Source: Pseudoalteromonas rubra
Lineage (GTDB): Bacteria; Pseudomonadota; Gammaproteobacteria; Enterobacterales; Alteromonadaceae
Length of the DNA: 64,000 bases
Assembly: GCF_005887115.1 (NCBI RefSeq)
Contig: NZ_PNCJ01000015.1
Coordinates: forward strand, 124,001 to 188,000
Direction of reading: 5' to 3'
The position numbers and the translations under genes are program-made. The notes beneath the pieces were generated by a model, which worked only from the letters and a program-made list of their open reading frames with translations, was not told the origin of the DNA and searched no databases. Positions 8,547 to 17,508 of the stretch are shown here, piece by piece. The first letter of the stretch is position 1. Each line of letters opens with the position of its first letter.

Positions 8547-9761
8547 TCACTGGTGTTCGAAGTAAATACGATACGTGGTCGACCAAATGGGGTAATCTAC
8601 TTCCATCAAATAGCAGCGATAGTTAGCAGGGTCCAGTTCGGCATAACGGAACAAATAATCAAGCTTTTTCTGTTGCGTCGTGTCGCCATGCAACGCCTGA
8701 GCGCCAGCAGCCAAATCAATTAAACGCAGTTCCGGAAATTCAGGTAATCGCTCTGTCCACATATCTTCTACACTGAGCTTTCCTTCCTCAACTTTCTGAT
8801 TGCCGTGATAACAACCGACATTGACACAGCTGTGACGGTCTAACTGCTTTTCGATCAATACCAGTAACCGCAATTTTTTGGCCGGGTTCTTAATTGAAAT
8901 ACTGGTAGAGCTGCATTTGCTGGCGTGGCTTAAAGGGTCAACTAATTCATCCGGATTATTGAAAATAAACGTTGCATCAAAGCGTTCATAACCTGGAATA
9001 GGGTCAAATACTAACCCGCTATTTCCGGGGGAGTAACTGGCAAACGCAGTCAGTAAGCCCGGGGTCGATAACTCTTGTGCGATGCCAATGCTAAATCGCT
9101 TGGAATCGAGCCTGCTATGCGCATCAATGTCCAGCGGCGCTATGAAATCATCGCTGTGAGGATGAGTGTAGAACTGCACAAATGGCGCTGCGCCGATTTC
9201 TCGCGTCACTTGCGATTTGCTGATCATGGCCACTTCTTGTAAAAACCCTTCCCGACCTCGTCCACGGGTTAACACATAAGCGCAAAAAATTTCATCCATA
9301 CTCATGCCCAGCAAAGACTTAGCTGCATAGTAGAGTTGGGCACGCTTATCCTGACCTGACATATTGTCATCGGGTGTTTTCACTTTATTCTCTTCATCAC
9401 CCGCCAGTAAGCGTTTTAACTCGGCATGACTTCTGGCGTATTGGGGCATGGTAGCAGCAAAACGTTGGCTGACCTGACACCACTGCGCCACCAGGTTATC
9501 CGGAATGTGGTCTTGCAGCTGATTGCCCAGTGCGTTCAAAGCCTGTAGCCCGGGTAAATGGTAAAGGACTTGTTCACCAGACTTGGCTTTGTTGGCATTA
9601 AATAATCGCTGGCTGGTTGAACGGTGACACCCTATGTGGCGGGCAAAACCGCCAATGGTCTGTGCCTGTGGAGGTAATGCCCGCATGATAGCGGTGAGCA
9701 CTTTTTTAACGCGCTCACCCAATCTGCGTAGTTCACTGTGTGCCTGGTTACTCAGTCCCAT
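8547..9761 (-). CDS. Protein of unknown function with N-terminal HTH-like segment
   Basis: I do not recognise this 404-residue protein as a named family. The first 65 residues are helical and basic, and residues about 34-55 (TIGGFARHIGCHRSTSQRLF) have a helix-turn-helix look. There is no signal peptide or membrane span. The remainder is mixed alpha/beta, with an aromatic C-terminus (YPIWSTTYRIYFEH). A cytoplasmic regulator with a ligand-binding C-terminal part is a reasonable guess, but it is only a guess. AGAAG before the ATG supports the start. It lies between the TPR protein and the secreted protease on the same strand, with 60-base gaps that do not force an operon. Confidence 0.6.
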   Translation of the reverse strand: MGLSNQAHSELRRLGERVKKVLTAIMRALPPQAQTIGGFARHIGCHRSTSQRLFNANKAKSGEQVLYHLPGLQALNALGNQLQDHIPDNLVAQWCQVSQRFAATMPQYARSHAELKRLLAGDEENKVKTPDDNMSGQDKRAQLYYAAKSLLGMSMDEIFCAYVLTRGRGREGFLQEVAMISKSQVTREIGAAPFVQFYTHPHSDDFIAPLDIDAHSRLDSKRFSIGIAQELSTPGLLTAFASYSPGNSGLVFDPIPGYERFDATFIFNNPDELVDPLSHASKCSSTSISIKNPAKKLRLLVLIEKQLDRHSCVNVGCYHGNQKVEEGKLSVEDMWTERLPEFPELRLIDLAAGAQALHGDTTQQKKLDYLFRYAELDPANYRCYLMEVDYPIWSTTYRIYFEHQ

Positions 9762-9820
9762 GGTCTTCTAACTTTACGTCTCATAGTTGATAGATTACCT
9801 AGGACTGAGCAAAAAAGCGA

Positions 9821-11452
9821 CTAGTTACAGTTGCCTACAGACTTCCATGGGCCCCAAGGACCTGACTGAGCCGGATCCTCACCCTGCACCCACCATTGCG
9901 CTTCGTACACTACACCACTTTTGGCAACCCGGTCGCCGGTATTGTATATCGTGCTCGCATTCCAGGCAGGCAGACCCTGACAGTTATCATCCCCACCAAT
10001 AACCACTTCTTTAGCCAGGGTGCTGCTTTGGCCCTGATCATCAGTTACCGTCAGACGAATGGTGTAGCGCCCTGCTGCGCCATAAGTATGAGTCACAGAA
10101 GGCTGTGAAGCACTCTGACCATCCCCAAATTGCCACTGGCTTGACACTATCTGGCCGTTATCTGTACTGGTATTAGTCAGGGTGACAGTCAGGCCTGACT
10201 GAGCCACAGTAAAGCCAGCCACAGGAGCAGGGTCGCCTGAGCCGTTGCAGTTATCTAACTTCTTCCAGACATTAGGATACAAGTCTGGCTGTGCACCCGC
10301 AGACCACCAAATAGCCTCGTAGATACTGCCCTGATAAGATACCTTGTCGCCTAACGCGTATGACACTGCACGGTTCCAGGCTTCAACATCACATACCGGT
10401 GGCTCACCAACAGAGACTACCTTCGATACGCTGGCTGTCTGCTGTGCGGTATCTGTCACTGTTAGAGTGACGTTGTAATCGCCATCAGTCGCATAGGTAT
10501 GACTTGGGTTCGCAGCGCTGGATCGGTTACCGTCACCGAAGTTCCAGTCATATGCTGTGATCCCTTTATCATCGGTTGCGCGGTTGGCAAAGCTAACCGT
10601 CATGCCTGATACCGATGAACTGAAATCAGCAACTGGTTTAGCATCTGTTGGATTATCCGGTGTAAGACCTGTCTTTTGCTCGATCCAGTTGAGATAACTG
10701 GTCGTTCTGGTGAACGCAGTCGCACCTGAACAGGCAATGCCCCAACTGACGGTACCGATACTGTAGAAATCATTCCCGACGCGCACAGCATAAGGGCCAC
10801 CGCTGTCGCCGTTACACGCTGAACGACCGCCCTCGCCTCCGCCACAAATGACTGAGCCCGGGATATTAAAGTTCAGCTGGCTACTACAACTGGCATTTGA
10901 AATCACTGGCAGCTGCGCTTCGCGAAGTACATCGCTGGGACGGCCGCGGTTGGAGGTCAGCCCCCAACCAGAAACCGTTGGATAATCACCAATACCGGCA
11001 TACTGATCGGCAATGGACTGAGTGGGTAGCTTTGCAGGGGTATACTTGCTTGCCGCCGGACTAGCCAAGCGTAATACGGCAATATCATAGCCTGAACGGA
11101 TCCCGTTCGCACCGCGCCAATTTTCATGCATGATAATCTGAGATACCCTCAGTGTATCACCATCCCCACGACTGATTGAATGGGCACCAACACGTACCGT
11201 CAGGCTAGCCGTAGAAGCATTATCTAAACAGTGTGCAGCAGTAAGTACCCAGTTTTCACTCAGCAAGGTACCACCACAGCCCTGGCGTCCATTCATCAAC
11301 AAAGCAACCTGATATGGTCTTGAATAAGCTGGGGTTTCAATTCCTCCAACGACAGATGGAGTAATATCAGGCAGGCCTGACTGTTGCGTATTTGCAGAGA
11401 CATAGCCCGCTGACAGTGACATGACTGCTGCGGCCAAAATTGTAATTTTCAT
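9821..11452 (-). CDS. Secreted trypsin-like serine protease with PKD and CBM5/12-type modules
   Basis: A signal peptide (MKITILAAAVMSLSAGYVSA) precedes a short propeptide and the activation-site-like VVGGIE, so this is probably made as a zymogen. The S1 protease domain spans about residues 35-260: His in LTAAHC, Asp in YDIAVLRL, Ser in CNGDSGGPY. PKD domain 1 (about 270-350, YDWNFGDGN...SHTY), a chitin-binding type 3/CBM5-12-like module (AWNRAVSYALGDKV...YEAIWW), PKD domain 2 (SSQWQFGDGQS) and a second such module (AWNASTIYNTGDRV...YEAQWW) follow. It should cleave proteins while held on chitin-like or other polymer surfaces outside the cell, probably after type II secretion. All triad residues are present. 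The same kind of module recurs in the GH5 enzyme at 19670. Confidence 0.93.
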   Translation of the reverse strand: MKITILAAAVMSLSAGYVSANTQQSGLPDITPSVVGGIETPAYSRPYQVALLMNGRQGCGGTLLSENWVLTAAHCLDNASTASLTVRVGAHSISRGDGDTLRVSQIIMHENWRGANGIRSGYDIAVLRLASPAASKYTPAKLPTQSIADQYAGIGDYPTVSGWGLTSNRGRPSDVLREAQLPVISNASCSSQLNFNIPGSVICGGGEGGRSACNGDSGGPYAVRVGNDFYSIGTVSWGIACSGATAFTRTTSYLNWIEQKTGLTPDNPTDAKPVADFSSSVSGMTVSFANRATDDKGITAYDWNFGDGNRSSAANPSHTYATDGDYNVTLTVTDTAQQTASVSKVVSVGEPPVCDVEAWNRAVSYALGDKVSYQGSIYEAIWWSAGAQPDLYPNVWKKLDNCNGSGDPAPVAGFTVAQSGLTVTLTNTSTDNGQIVSSQWQFGDGQSASQPSVTHTYGAAGRYTIRLTVTDDQGQSSTLAKEVVIGGDDNCQGLPAWNASTIYNTGDRVAKSGVVYEAQWWVQGEDPAQSGPWGPWKSVGNCN

Positions 11453-11787
11453 GTTGTATCCTTGTAAGGTTATTGCTCAAAAAGCAATCTAGAAATAATC
11501 TGAGATACACATAAAAATCAATAATCATGGTGAAAAAAACAACTGGCACGACCAGTGGAAAATTTAGTTACTCGCTGATCATTAGTTTGTATTTTAAACA
11601 CTTAAATGTAACAAGAATTTTACAGTGTTACGTAGAATTGATTGCACAATAATTTCTTCGAAATGACAGTTAAAGAATTTGGAACGTTTTAATTTACAAG
11701 CACTTAAACCGCCCTTAACTGAAAGAAAAACCTCTCAGAAATAGCTAAGCAAACCAAGAGCTGCAATCTTTGGCGGGCAGACGTGAG
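11453..11787. other. Intergenic stretch upstream of the serine protease
   Basis: This AT-rich stretch holds the protease promoter and leader on its left side and the 3' flank of the solute-binding protein gene on its right. No RNA gene, repeat or convincing reading frame is visible. Confidence 0.5.
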
Positions 11788-12549
11788 TCAAAGAGGAGGC
11801 ATAATAATGCCATATTTGTGGTAAATCTGAGTTATCTCACCTTGTTCCAGCATATGTCTTAATGCCTGATCGACTTCTCGTTTTAGTTCTGCTCTTTTGG
11901 GCTGAATGCGCATAGATACAGGTAACTTACTTATTTCATAGACTTCCCTAAAACCACTATAAGCAGGATAGTTTGCGATGTAGTAAGCGGCAGTAACATC
12001 GCCGATCATGATGTAATCAAGGCGGGTGTGTGCCAACTGAACTAACAATTCTCTTTCCGAGATATTGTCATATACCGCTATTTTTCCGGGGCCAAAATGC
12101 CGCTCAAATGATCCATAGCGATAGCCACGCACGCGCCCCATAACCTTGCCATAAAATGACTCGGGTTGTCGTGTAGGGTTCGCCTCTTTCCGGCCTAATA
12201 CAACTTCTCGGGAGAAGGCATAATCAATACTGTAAATACCAGGCACTCTCGAACTTTGACGCCAGCTAGGATTCACACCAGGCTCAATATCAATTTCACC
12301 AGACTCAAATGATTTATGTCCCCGGGCAACGGATAGCAGAACAAACTCAAACTCATGGCCGGTTAATTCGCCGATTCGATCAAAAATATCCTTGAAGATC
12401 CCGGCCTGCTCTCCCTGTTCGAGATAATTATAAGGTGGATTGGCACCATGATAGACCAGAACAGAGAAACGCTCGGCCTGAACACTTGCCGACAATAAGG
12501 CCAACACCAGTAGCAAATAGTGCACCGCGTTTTGGGTTACTGCACGCAT
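11788..12549 (-). CDS. Periplasmic solute-binding protein, family 3 (amino-acid type)
   Basis: The start at 12549 gives a clean signal peptide (MRAVTQNAVHYLLLVLALLSASVQA); an in-frame ATG 75 bases upstream would extend the N-terminus with non-signal sequence. The mature protein of about 228 residues has the two-lobed family 3 substrate-binding fold: an opening NPPYNYLEQGEQAGIFKDIF, the hinge region around LDYIMIGDVTAAYYI, and a C-terminus with ALRHMLEQGEITQIYHKYG. Orphan proteins like this are common in Alteromonadales and need not serve an ABC importer; none is encoded nearby. The ligand is not predictable. Some relatives are sensor-linked. Confidence 0.8.
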   Translation of the reverse strand: MRAVTQNAVHYLLLVLALLSASVQAERFSVLVYHGANPPYNYLEQGEQAGIFKDIFDRIGELTGHEFEFVLLSVARGHKSFESGEIDIEPGVNPSWRQSSRVPGIYSIDYAFSREVVLGRKEANPTRQPESFYGKVMGRVRGYRYGSFERHFGPGKIAVYDNISERELLVQLAHTRLDYIMIGDVTAAYYIANYPAYSGFREVYEISKLPVSMRIQPKRAELKREVDQALRHMLEQGEITQIYHKYGIIMPPL

Positions 12550-13093
12550 TGGAACGTGCTCAAGCGAAGCAAACCCGAAGGTTTCGAAATATAAGCATGA
12601 CAATAGGCACTTAATTTTGCACAAGACAGATCTTAAGCTTAGTTAAGCAACGCGCTTAGGCAAAATTTTATAAATAAAATGTAATACAAACATTGGGTAT
12701 TGAGGTTATCTGCATAAGGCGAACCAAGTTTAAATATGAAAATATTCATTAGACAAACCCACACCATAAGTAAGTACATACATACAAAACATAAAAATCA
12801 ACAATCGAGGTTAATTTGAATGATTTTTGCACTAAAATAAAATTAAATAAATAAAACTTTCTTTAATTCGTCTATTTATAGAAACATAAGTTTCATGATA
12901 ATGTACCAACATTGGTCCTAAGAAAGACACAGGGGCAGATACCCCATTGGTTTTCTTCAGCTGTGGTAGGGCAAGGTAAAAACAGATGTCTGCCTGACTA
13001 CAGTGACTTGTATCAGGCTGTTTCATTGTGCGTGTGAGCGAATAACGCACAAGAAACGGGTTGATTTATATCTATCAAAAAGGAAATTTAACC
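12550..13093. other. AT-rich intergenic region
   Basis: This stretch separates two divergent genes encoding exported proteins and is strongly AT-rich at 12650-12900. It contains a small GGGG/CCCC inverted pair around 12932-12945 and the dyad ACCAACATTGGT near 12905-12916. No believable gene is seen on either strand. It presumably holds both promoters. Confidence 0.4.
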
Positions 13094-13489
13094 ATGAAAA
13101 ACGCGTTACTTGTTACATTACTCTCACTTGCAAGCACTACAGCAATTGCCGCGGTCGCACCAGCGGAGCACGCGCCTGTCAGAGCGGGATATGCCAGTGT
13201 CAACGAGGTCATTGAATATGGCCGACAGTATCAGGAGATTAAAGCTCAGCTACTGGAATCAGGATACCGTCTGCAAGGGTGTAATCAGCATGTGATCAAC
13301 TACTTTGTGCAACCCGCTTCGCCTGTTTACTTCTATGCACAAGCTGAATGTACTTACTCTCGCTCCGTTGGCGGAGATTACTCACTGGAAACAGATTATG
13401 CCATGGTCAAGATTGACGTGGACTACCATCAGTTCAACCAGCTGTTCCACGAAGGCGCAGTCAACGTGAACTATGTAACGGTTTACTAA
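13094..13489 (+). CDS. Small secreted protein of unknown function
   Basis: AAAGGAAATTT lies before the ATG at 13094, which gives a signal peptide (MKNALLVTLLSLASTTAIAAV). An upstream in-frame ATG at 13061 would precede the ribosome binding site and is rejected. The mature protein of about 110 residues has two cysteines (GCNQHV and AECTYS) that may form a disulphide, and a pattern of alternating Tyr/Val strands near the end (VKIDVDYHQF...VNVNYVTVY). I do not recognise a family. It stands alone between a solute-binding protein and a metalloprotease. Confidence 0.65.
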   Translation: MKNALLVTLLSLASTTAIAAVAPAEHAPVRAGYASVNEVIEYGRQYQEIKAQLLESGYRLQGCNQHVINYFVQPASPVYFYAQAECTYSRSVGGDYSLETDYAMVKIDVDYHQFNQLFHEGAVNVNYVTVY

Positions 13490-13846
13490 GCTAAACCGAT
13501 ACCAATTTGGAGTAAATTAACTTCGCCGAAAATTCGGCATCGCGCTTTGCTCTGAAGACTCAACGGGCTGCTTTTCAACACGAAAAGCGGCCTTCGCATT
13601 CAACCCTGGATGTGTCCATTAAATTCGTTTAATTAACGTCCCTGCCACGCCAAACTTAAAGAAATCCCGATAATTGCGCCAAGCGGTTTCTCAGGGGGAG
13701 AGCATGCTCTGATACGCTCTTTAAGAGTAAACGAATAGCGCAGCTCAATATGTATCAGTACCGCTACAAAAGCCAGACAATCTGATACCCAGTAACCCCA
13801 TCTAACCAGTTACAGTTCTATTGAAGCATATCAATGGGATACAATT
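13490..13846. other. Structured intergenic region with two hairpins
   Basis: Two inverted repeats lie close together. GCCGAA-AA-TTCGGC is at 13525-13538. GGCTGCTTTT (13566-13575) can pair with AAAAGCGGCC (13583-13592) around a 7-base loop, with one G-T pair. Neither has a U-run. The stretch resembles a repetitive extragenic element, but only one copy is visible here. It could end the upstream transcript. The rest, up to the metalloprotease start, shows no gene. Confidence 0.35.
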
Positions 13847-16420
13847 ATGAAAAAACACCTTATTGCACTGGCCTTGTCACAGTTTATGTGTACTTCGGCA
13901 CTGGCCTCACCCACTATGTGGCACACTCTGGATCAGCAGCGGACAAAGACACAAAGCGCCCAGCGTCACTATCAGTTGGATCATCATGCACTTTCATCGC
14001 AGCTTGAAAAGCTGACTCAAGCGCAGACTATTGAGCTGATGCTCCCCTTACCTAACGGTGAACTGGTTGAGTTTATTGTGAGACCAAGTCAGGTTATGGC
14101 ACCGGAGCTGGCTGGTAAGTATCCGGGGATTAAAACTTTCCGTGGACATGAGAAAGGCAATCCTGCTCATTCTGGTCGTTTCGATTTCGGACCACACGGC
14201 TTCTATGGTGTCTTTAACCATCAGGGGCAGCAGGTGTATCTGGACCCGCAACCCCAATCGGGCGAACACCATTACCGCAGCTATCATGACAACAGCCAGG
14301 CTCTGAGTAAAAAAGCGTTCAAACAGCACGCCCCCAGAAAACACAAGAGTGACTTGCATCAGCGCAATCTGCTCGAACAAGCCGCCCTGAACAACACACC
14401 ACAAGCCATACCAAACACACAGATCACTTACCGCATAGCCGTTGCTACCACTGGCGAATACGCTCGCTTTCATGGCGGCACTAAAGAAAAAACACTAGCC
14501 GCCGTGGTCACTATGCTCAATCGAATCAATGATGTTTATGAACGTGACCTGGCCATTAAGTTTGAGCTGGTTGCCGACAATGACAAGTTACTTTTTCTCG
14601 ACCCCGATACAGACCCATTCGCTAACACTGATGAAGACATCGACAAGATCAGTGAACAAATTAATACCCGAATTGGTGCCGATAACTATGACATAGGCCA
14701 TCTGGTGGGGACTGGTGGTGGCGGTCTTGCTGGGTTCGAAGTGGTCTGTACTGAACTGAAGGCCGAGGGGATAACGGGTAGCGAAACGCCAACCAACGAT
14801 GCCTTTCATATAGATTATGTTGCCCACGAGATAGGCCATCAGCTGGGGGCAGATCATACCTTTAATGGCGAAGCCGGCGCGTGCGGCGGTAACCGGGCTG
14901 AAAACAGTGCCTATGAACCGGGCAGTGGCTCTACCATCATGGGCTATACCGGCATTTGTGACGAGCAGGATCTCCAGCCCAATTCAGACCCTTATTTTCA
15001 TATTCATTCTTTGGATCAGATGAATCGTTACGCCAGAATGTCATCAGGCAAAAACTGTGGTGTGCATACGGAGCGCGGCAATTCACGCCCCGAAGTGAAC
15101 GCAGGTGCCAACTACACCATTCCGGCCCGTACACCCTTTACCCTCACCGGCAGCGCAACAAGCAACACACAGGACACACTCAGCTACAGCTGGCAACAGT
15201 TTAACCTGGGCGGAGCGTCAGCCAGTAAAGCAGATGACAGCATTGATGATGGTAAGCGTCCTCTGTTCAGAGCCTTTAATCCGCACAGTGCGCCACAACG
15301 GACACTACCAAAAATGGCAGACGTATTGTCTGGCCAGCCCAGCTTTGGTGAAGCCTATGCAACCACAACCCGTAAACTCGACTTTAGGCTGGTTGTCAGA
15401 GATGGTCAGGGAGGGGTCAGTGATGATGCAATGCAAGTCTCTGTGGTTGGCAATGAACAAGGTTTTGCCGTCACCTTACCTGACAGCTCAAGCCAGTGGC
15501 GCGGTAATACGCAACTGGTAAAGTGGCACACAGCAGGCACTGAGCGTGCGCCCGTTTCCTGTGAAAATGTCGATATATTGCTTTCCAAAGACGGCGGTAA
15601 GACATTTGACATTGAACTGGCCAAACGTATTCCCAACTCTGGCCAGTCAGAGGTAAAGCTTAGCAACATCAGCACTGAGCAGGCGCGAATTCAGGTAAAA
15701 TGCCACGACAACATCTTTTTTGCGGTCAACTCAGGCAACTTTAGCGTCAATGCTGACGCATCTGGTGATGTTGCACCGGTGATAACCGGACACAAGCCCC
15801 TAAGCCTCACAGAAGATAGCAGCATACAAGTAAAACCCGACGACCTGATATTAGCCCAGGCTATGAAAATAGATACCCTCACCCTGTCTGGCGGGCAAAA
15901 CTATCAGATAACGGGTACTACCATTACACCGGCGAGCAACTTTCATGGCGAACTAAACGTGCCAGTGAAAGTCTCTAGTGGTTCGTTGACCAGTGCCTCG
16001 TTTACACTCACGGTCACGGTAACACCTGTCAACGATGCACCTGAAGCGCAAAACGATACCTATACCCTTGACTTTGAATCTAAGAATAATTCGCTGGCTG
16101 TACTGGACAATGACCAGGATACAGACGGTGATGTACTGAAGATCAGCAACGTCGACTATCGGGGTAAAGGTCAGGTGACTATCAGTGGCAGTGCTTTGGT
16201 CTATACCCCGGCAGCAGGGTTTTCAGGCACCGAGACCTTTCGATACGATATTGAGGATGGACAAGGTGGCAGCGATTTTGCGACCGTTACGGTGACAGTA
16301 AAAGACAACCCCAATCCGGACAACGGCGGGGGTGACAAAGACGATGACGATTCAGGCTCATTCGGCCCCTGGGCGATGCTAAGTGCCCTGTTATTATTCG
16401 GCAGAAGACGCCGCCGTTAA
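13847..16420 (+). CDS. Secreted reprolysin-like (M12B) zinc metalloprotease with GlyGly-CTERM-like end
   Basis: The 857-residue protein has a signal peptide (MKKHLIALALSQFMCTSALA) and a propeptide-like region to about residue 190. The metzincin catalytic domain follows, with the zinc motif HEIGHQLGADH (His327, Glu328, His331, His337) and a downstream Met-turn candidate in STIMGYTG. Then come Ig/cadherin-like domains, including a VCBS/cadherin-type region around NDAPEAQNDTYTLD and FRYDIEDGQGG. The tail is a Gly/Asp/Asn-rich linker, a hydrophobic helix and RRRRR, matching the GlyGly-CTERM sorting pattern (normally processed by rhombosortase after type II export). All zinc ligands are present. 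It acts outside the cell or at its surface. Confidence 0.9.
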   Translation: MKKHLIALALSQFMCTSALASPTMWHTLDQQRTKTQSAQRHYQLDHHALSSQLEKLTQAQTIELMLPLPNGELVEFIVRPSQVMAPELAGKYPGIKTFRGHEKGNPAHSGRFDFGPHGFYGVFNHQGQQVYLDPQPQSGEHHYRSYHDNSQALSKKAFKQHAPRKHKSDLHQRNLLEQAALNNTPQAIPNTQITYRIAVATTGEYARFHGGTKEKTLAAVVTMLNRINDVYERDLAIKFELVADNDKLLFLDPDTDPFANTDEDIDKISEQINTRIGADNYDIGHLVGTGGGGLAGFEVVCTELKAEGITGSETPTNDAFHIDYVAHEIGHQLGADHTFNGEAGACGGNRAENSAYEPGSGSTIMGYTGICDEQDLQPNSDPYFHIHSLDQMNRYARMSSGKNCGVHTERGNSRPEVNAGANYTIPARTPFTLTGSATSNTQDTLSYSWQQFNLGGASASKADDSIDDGKRPLFRAFNPHSAPQRTLPKMADVLSGQPSFGEAYATTTRKLDFRLVVRDGQGGVSDDAMQVSVVGNEQGFAVTLPDSSSQWRGNTQLVKWHTAGTERAPVSCENVDILLSKDGGKTFDIELAKRIPNSGQSEVKLSNISTEQARIQVKCHDNIFFAVNSGNFSVNADASGDVAPVITGHKPLSLTEDSSIQVKPDDLILAQAMKIDTLTLSGGQNYQITGTTITPASNFHGELNVPVKVSSGSLTSASFTLTVTVTPVNDAPEAQNDTYTLDFESKNNSLAVLDNDQDTDGDVLKISNVDYRGKGQVTISGSALVYTPAAGFSGTETFRYDIEDGQGGSDFATVTVTVKDNPNPDNGGGDKDDDDSGSFGPWAMLSALLLFGRRRRR

Positions 16421-16428
16421 TCGAAGAA

Positions 16429-16459
16429 ATGGCCAGCAGCATAAAAATGCGCTGGCCAT
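16429..16459. terminator. Terminator hairpin between convergent genes
   Basis: ATGGCCAGC (16429-16437) and GCTGGCCAT (16451-16459) form a 9-bp stem in the 61-base gap between the metalloprotease gene and the convergent glycosyltransferase gene. On the minus strand the stem is followed by TTCTTCGATT. It may serve both genes. Confidence 0.6.
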
Positions 16460-16481
16460 GATTCATATAAGACAGCCCTGC

Positions 16482-17504
16482 TTAGGACAGTCTTTCCAGT
16501 GCACGCGTTAGATATTGCCCGGACTGTACATCCGCCTTAACTCGCTGCACATTTTGCTTCATCTGGTCAATTTGCTCCGGTGTCAGCTCTGCAAGACGGG
16601 TTTTAATGTCACGCAGTGAGCTTACTTTGAAGCCTATGCCTTGCTCTTCGACAAAATCGGCCATAGCCGCTTTATCCCAGATGATGATCGGCATTTCACA
16701 CAGCAAATACAGCGACAGTTTATGCGGGTTATTGTACTTAAGGTACTGACCCGTGACACCATCACAGGTATCCAGTGTGTTACCATACCAAACCAGACCA
16801 AAGTCTCCATCAATATGATCGATCACTTTATCTGATGGGAAACACCCCTTGTAGTCCAGCATGGTATTGTTGATGTTTTTAACTTTCTTCTCATCATAAC
16901 CAACACCATACAGATCGAATTTAAAGTTACCACGCTCCAGGGCATCCAGCTCATAAACAAACGGCCCCATATTACCGGCAAAGACCACACGAATTTTGTC
17001 ATAGTCCGTAGGTGTGCGCTGCGCATCCGGATTATCCGTGTGCAGATAATCAAATGCTTCAATATTGGTGATCTCACTCTGAATATTCTGCTCTTCAAAC
17101 CAGGCGCGCATCTTGTCGTTGTGCACAATCAGCTGATCCGACTTATTGAGCATATTGATCTCTTTTTCAGAGTGACCATATTTGCCTTTGAGGCTGCGCA
17201 CATCGTGTACCAGCGTCAACACTTTGCTATTTTTAAGTTTGGCGCCCCACAAACAATAGCCATAGAACTTGTTAAACGGATACTGAAGGCACACGGTACT
17301 GCCCGACTTCAGTCTCAACAAGGCCCAGCTGACACCCAGCGCACTGATCAAGGTACCCAGCACCGAGTTTGAAATCCAGGTTTGTTTGAAGCCTATGTTT
17401 TTCCAGCCATTGTTTTCCAGGATGGTTTCGCAATCCATCTTGGCTTTACCCGCTGCATCAAACTTGGAACGATAGTTTCTTGCGATATAAACTTTACGAC
17501 TCAT
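16482..17504 (-). CDS. Galactofuranosyltransferase (WbbI-like glycosyltransferase)
   Basis: The 340-residue protein matches the general pattern of beta-1,6-galactofuranosyltransferases such as WbbI. The N-terminal half has Rossmann-like segments (KVLTLVHDVRSLKGKYG, LIVHNDKMRAWF); the C-terminal half has a donor-binding region around VVFAGNMGPF and GLVWYGNTLDTCDGVTGQY, then a KLSLYLLCEMPIIIW segment. It would transfer galactofuranose from UDP-Galf to a lipopolysaccharide or capsule acceptor at the inner face of the membrane. The assignment is strongly supported by its neighbour: it starts 4 bases after the stop of the UDP-galactopyranose mutase gene, which makes UDP-Galf. The acceptor and linkage cannot be told from sequence. 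Confidence 0.82.
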   Translation of the reverse strand: MSRKVYIARNYRSKFDAAGKAKMDCETILENNGWKNIGFKQTWISNSVLGTLISALGVSWALLRLKSGSTVCLQYPFNKFYGYCLWGAKLKNSKVLTLVHDVRSLKGKYGHSEKEINMLNKSDQLIVHNDKMRAWFEEQNIQSEITNIEAFDYLHTDNPDAQRTPTDYDKIRVVFAGNMGPFVYELDALERGNFKFDLYGVGYDEKKVKNINNTMLDYKGCFPSDKVIDHIDGDFGLVWYGNTLDTCDGVTGQYLKYNNPHKLSLYLLCEMPIIIWDKAAMADFVEEQGIGFKVSSLRDIKTRLAELTPEQIDQMKQNVQRVKADVQSGQYLTRALERLS

Positions 17505-17508
17505 GATG

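Noticed and set aside
12832..13050. A minus-strand 72-codon frame in the AT-rich gap
   Set aside because: No ribosome binding site, no known features, and it lies in a region that should hold promoters.
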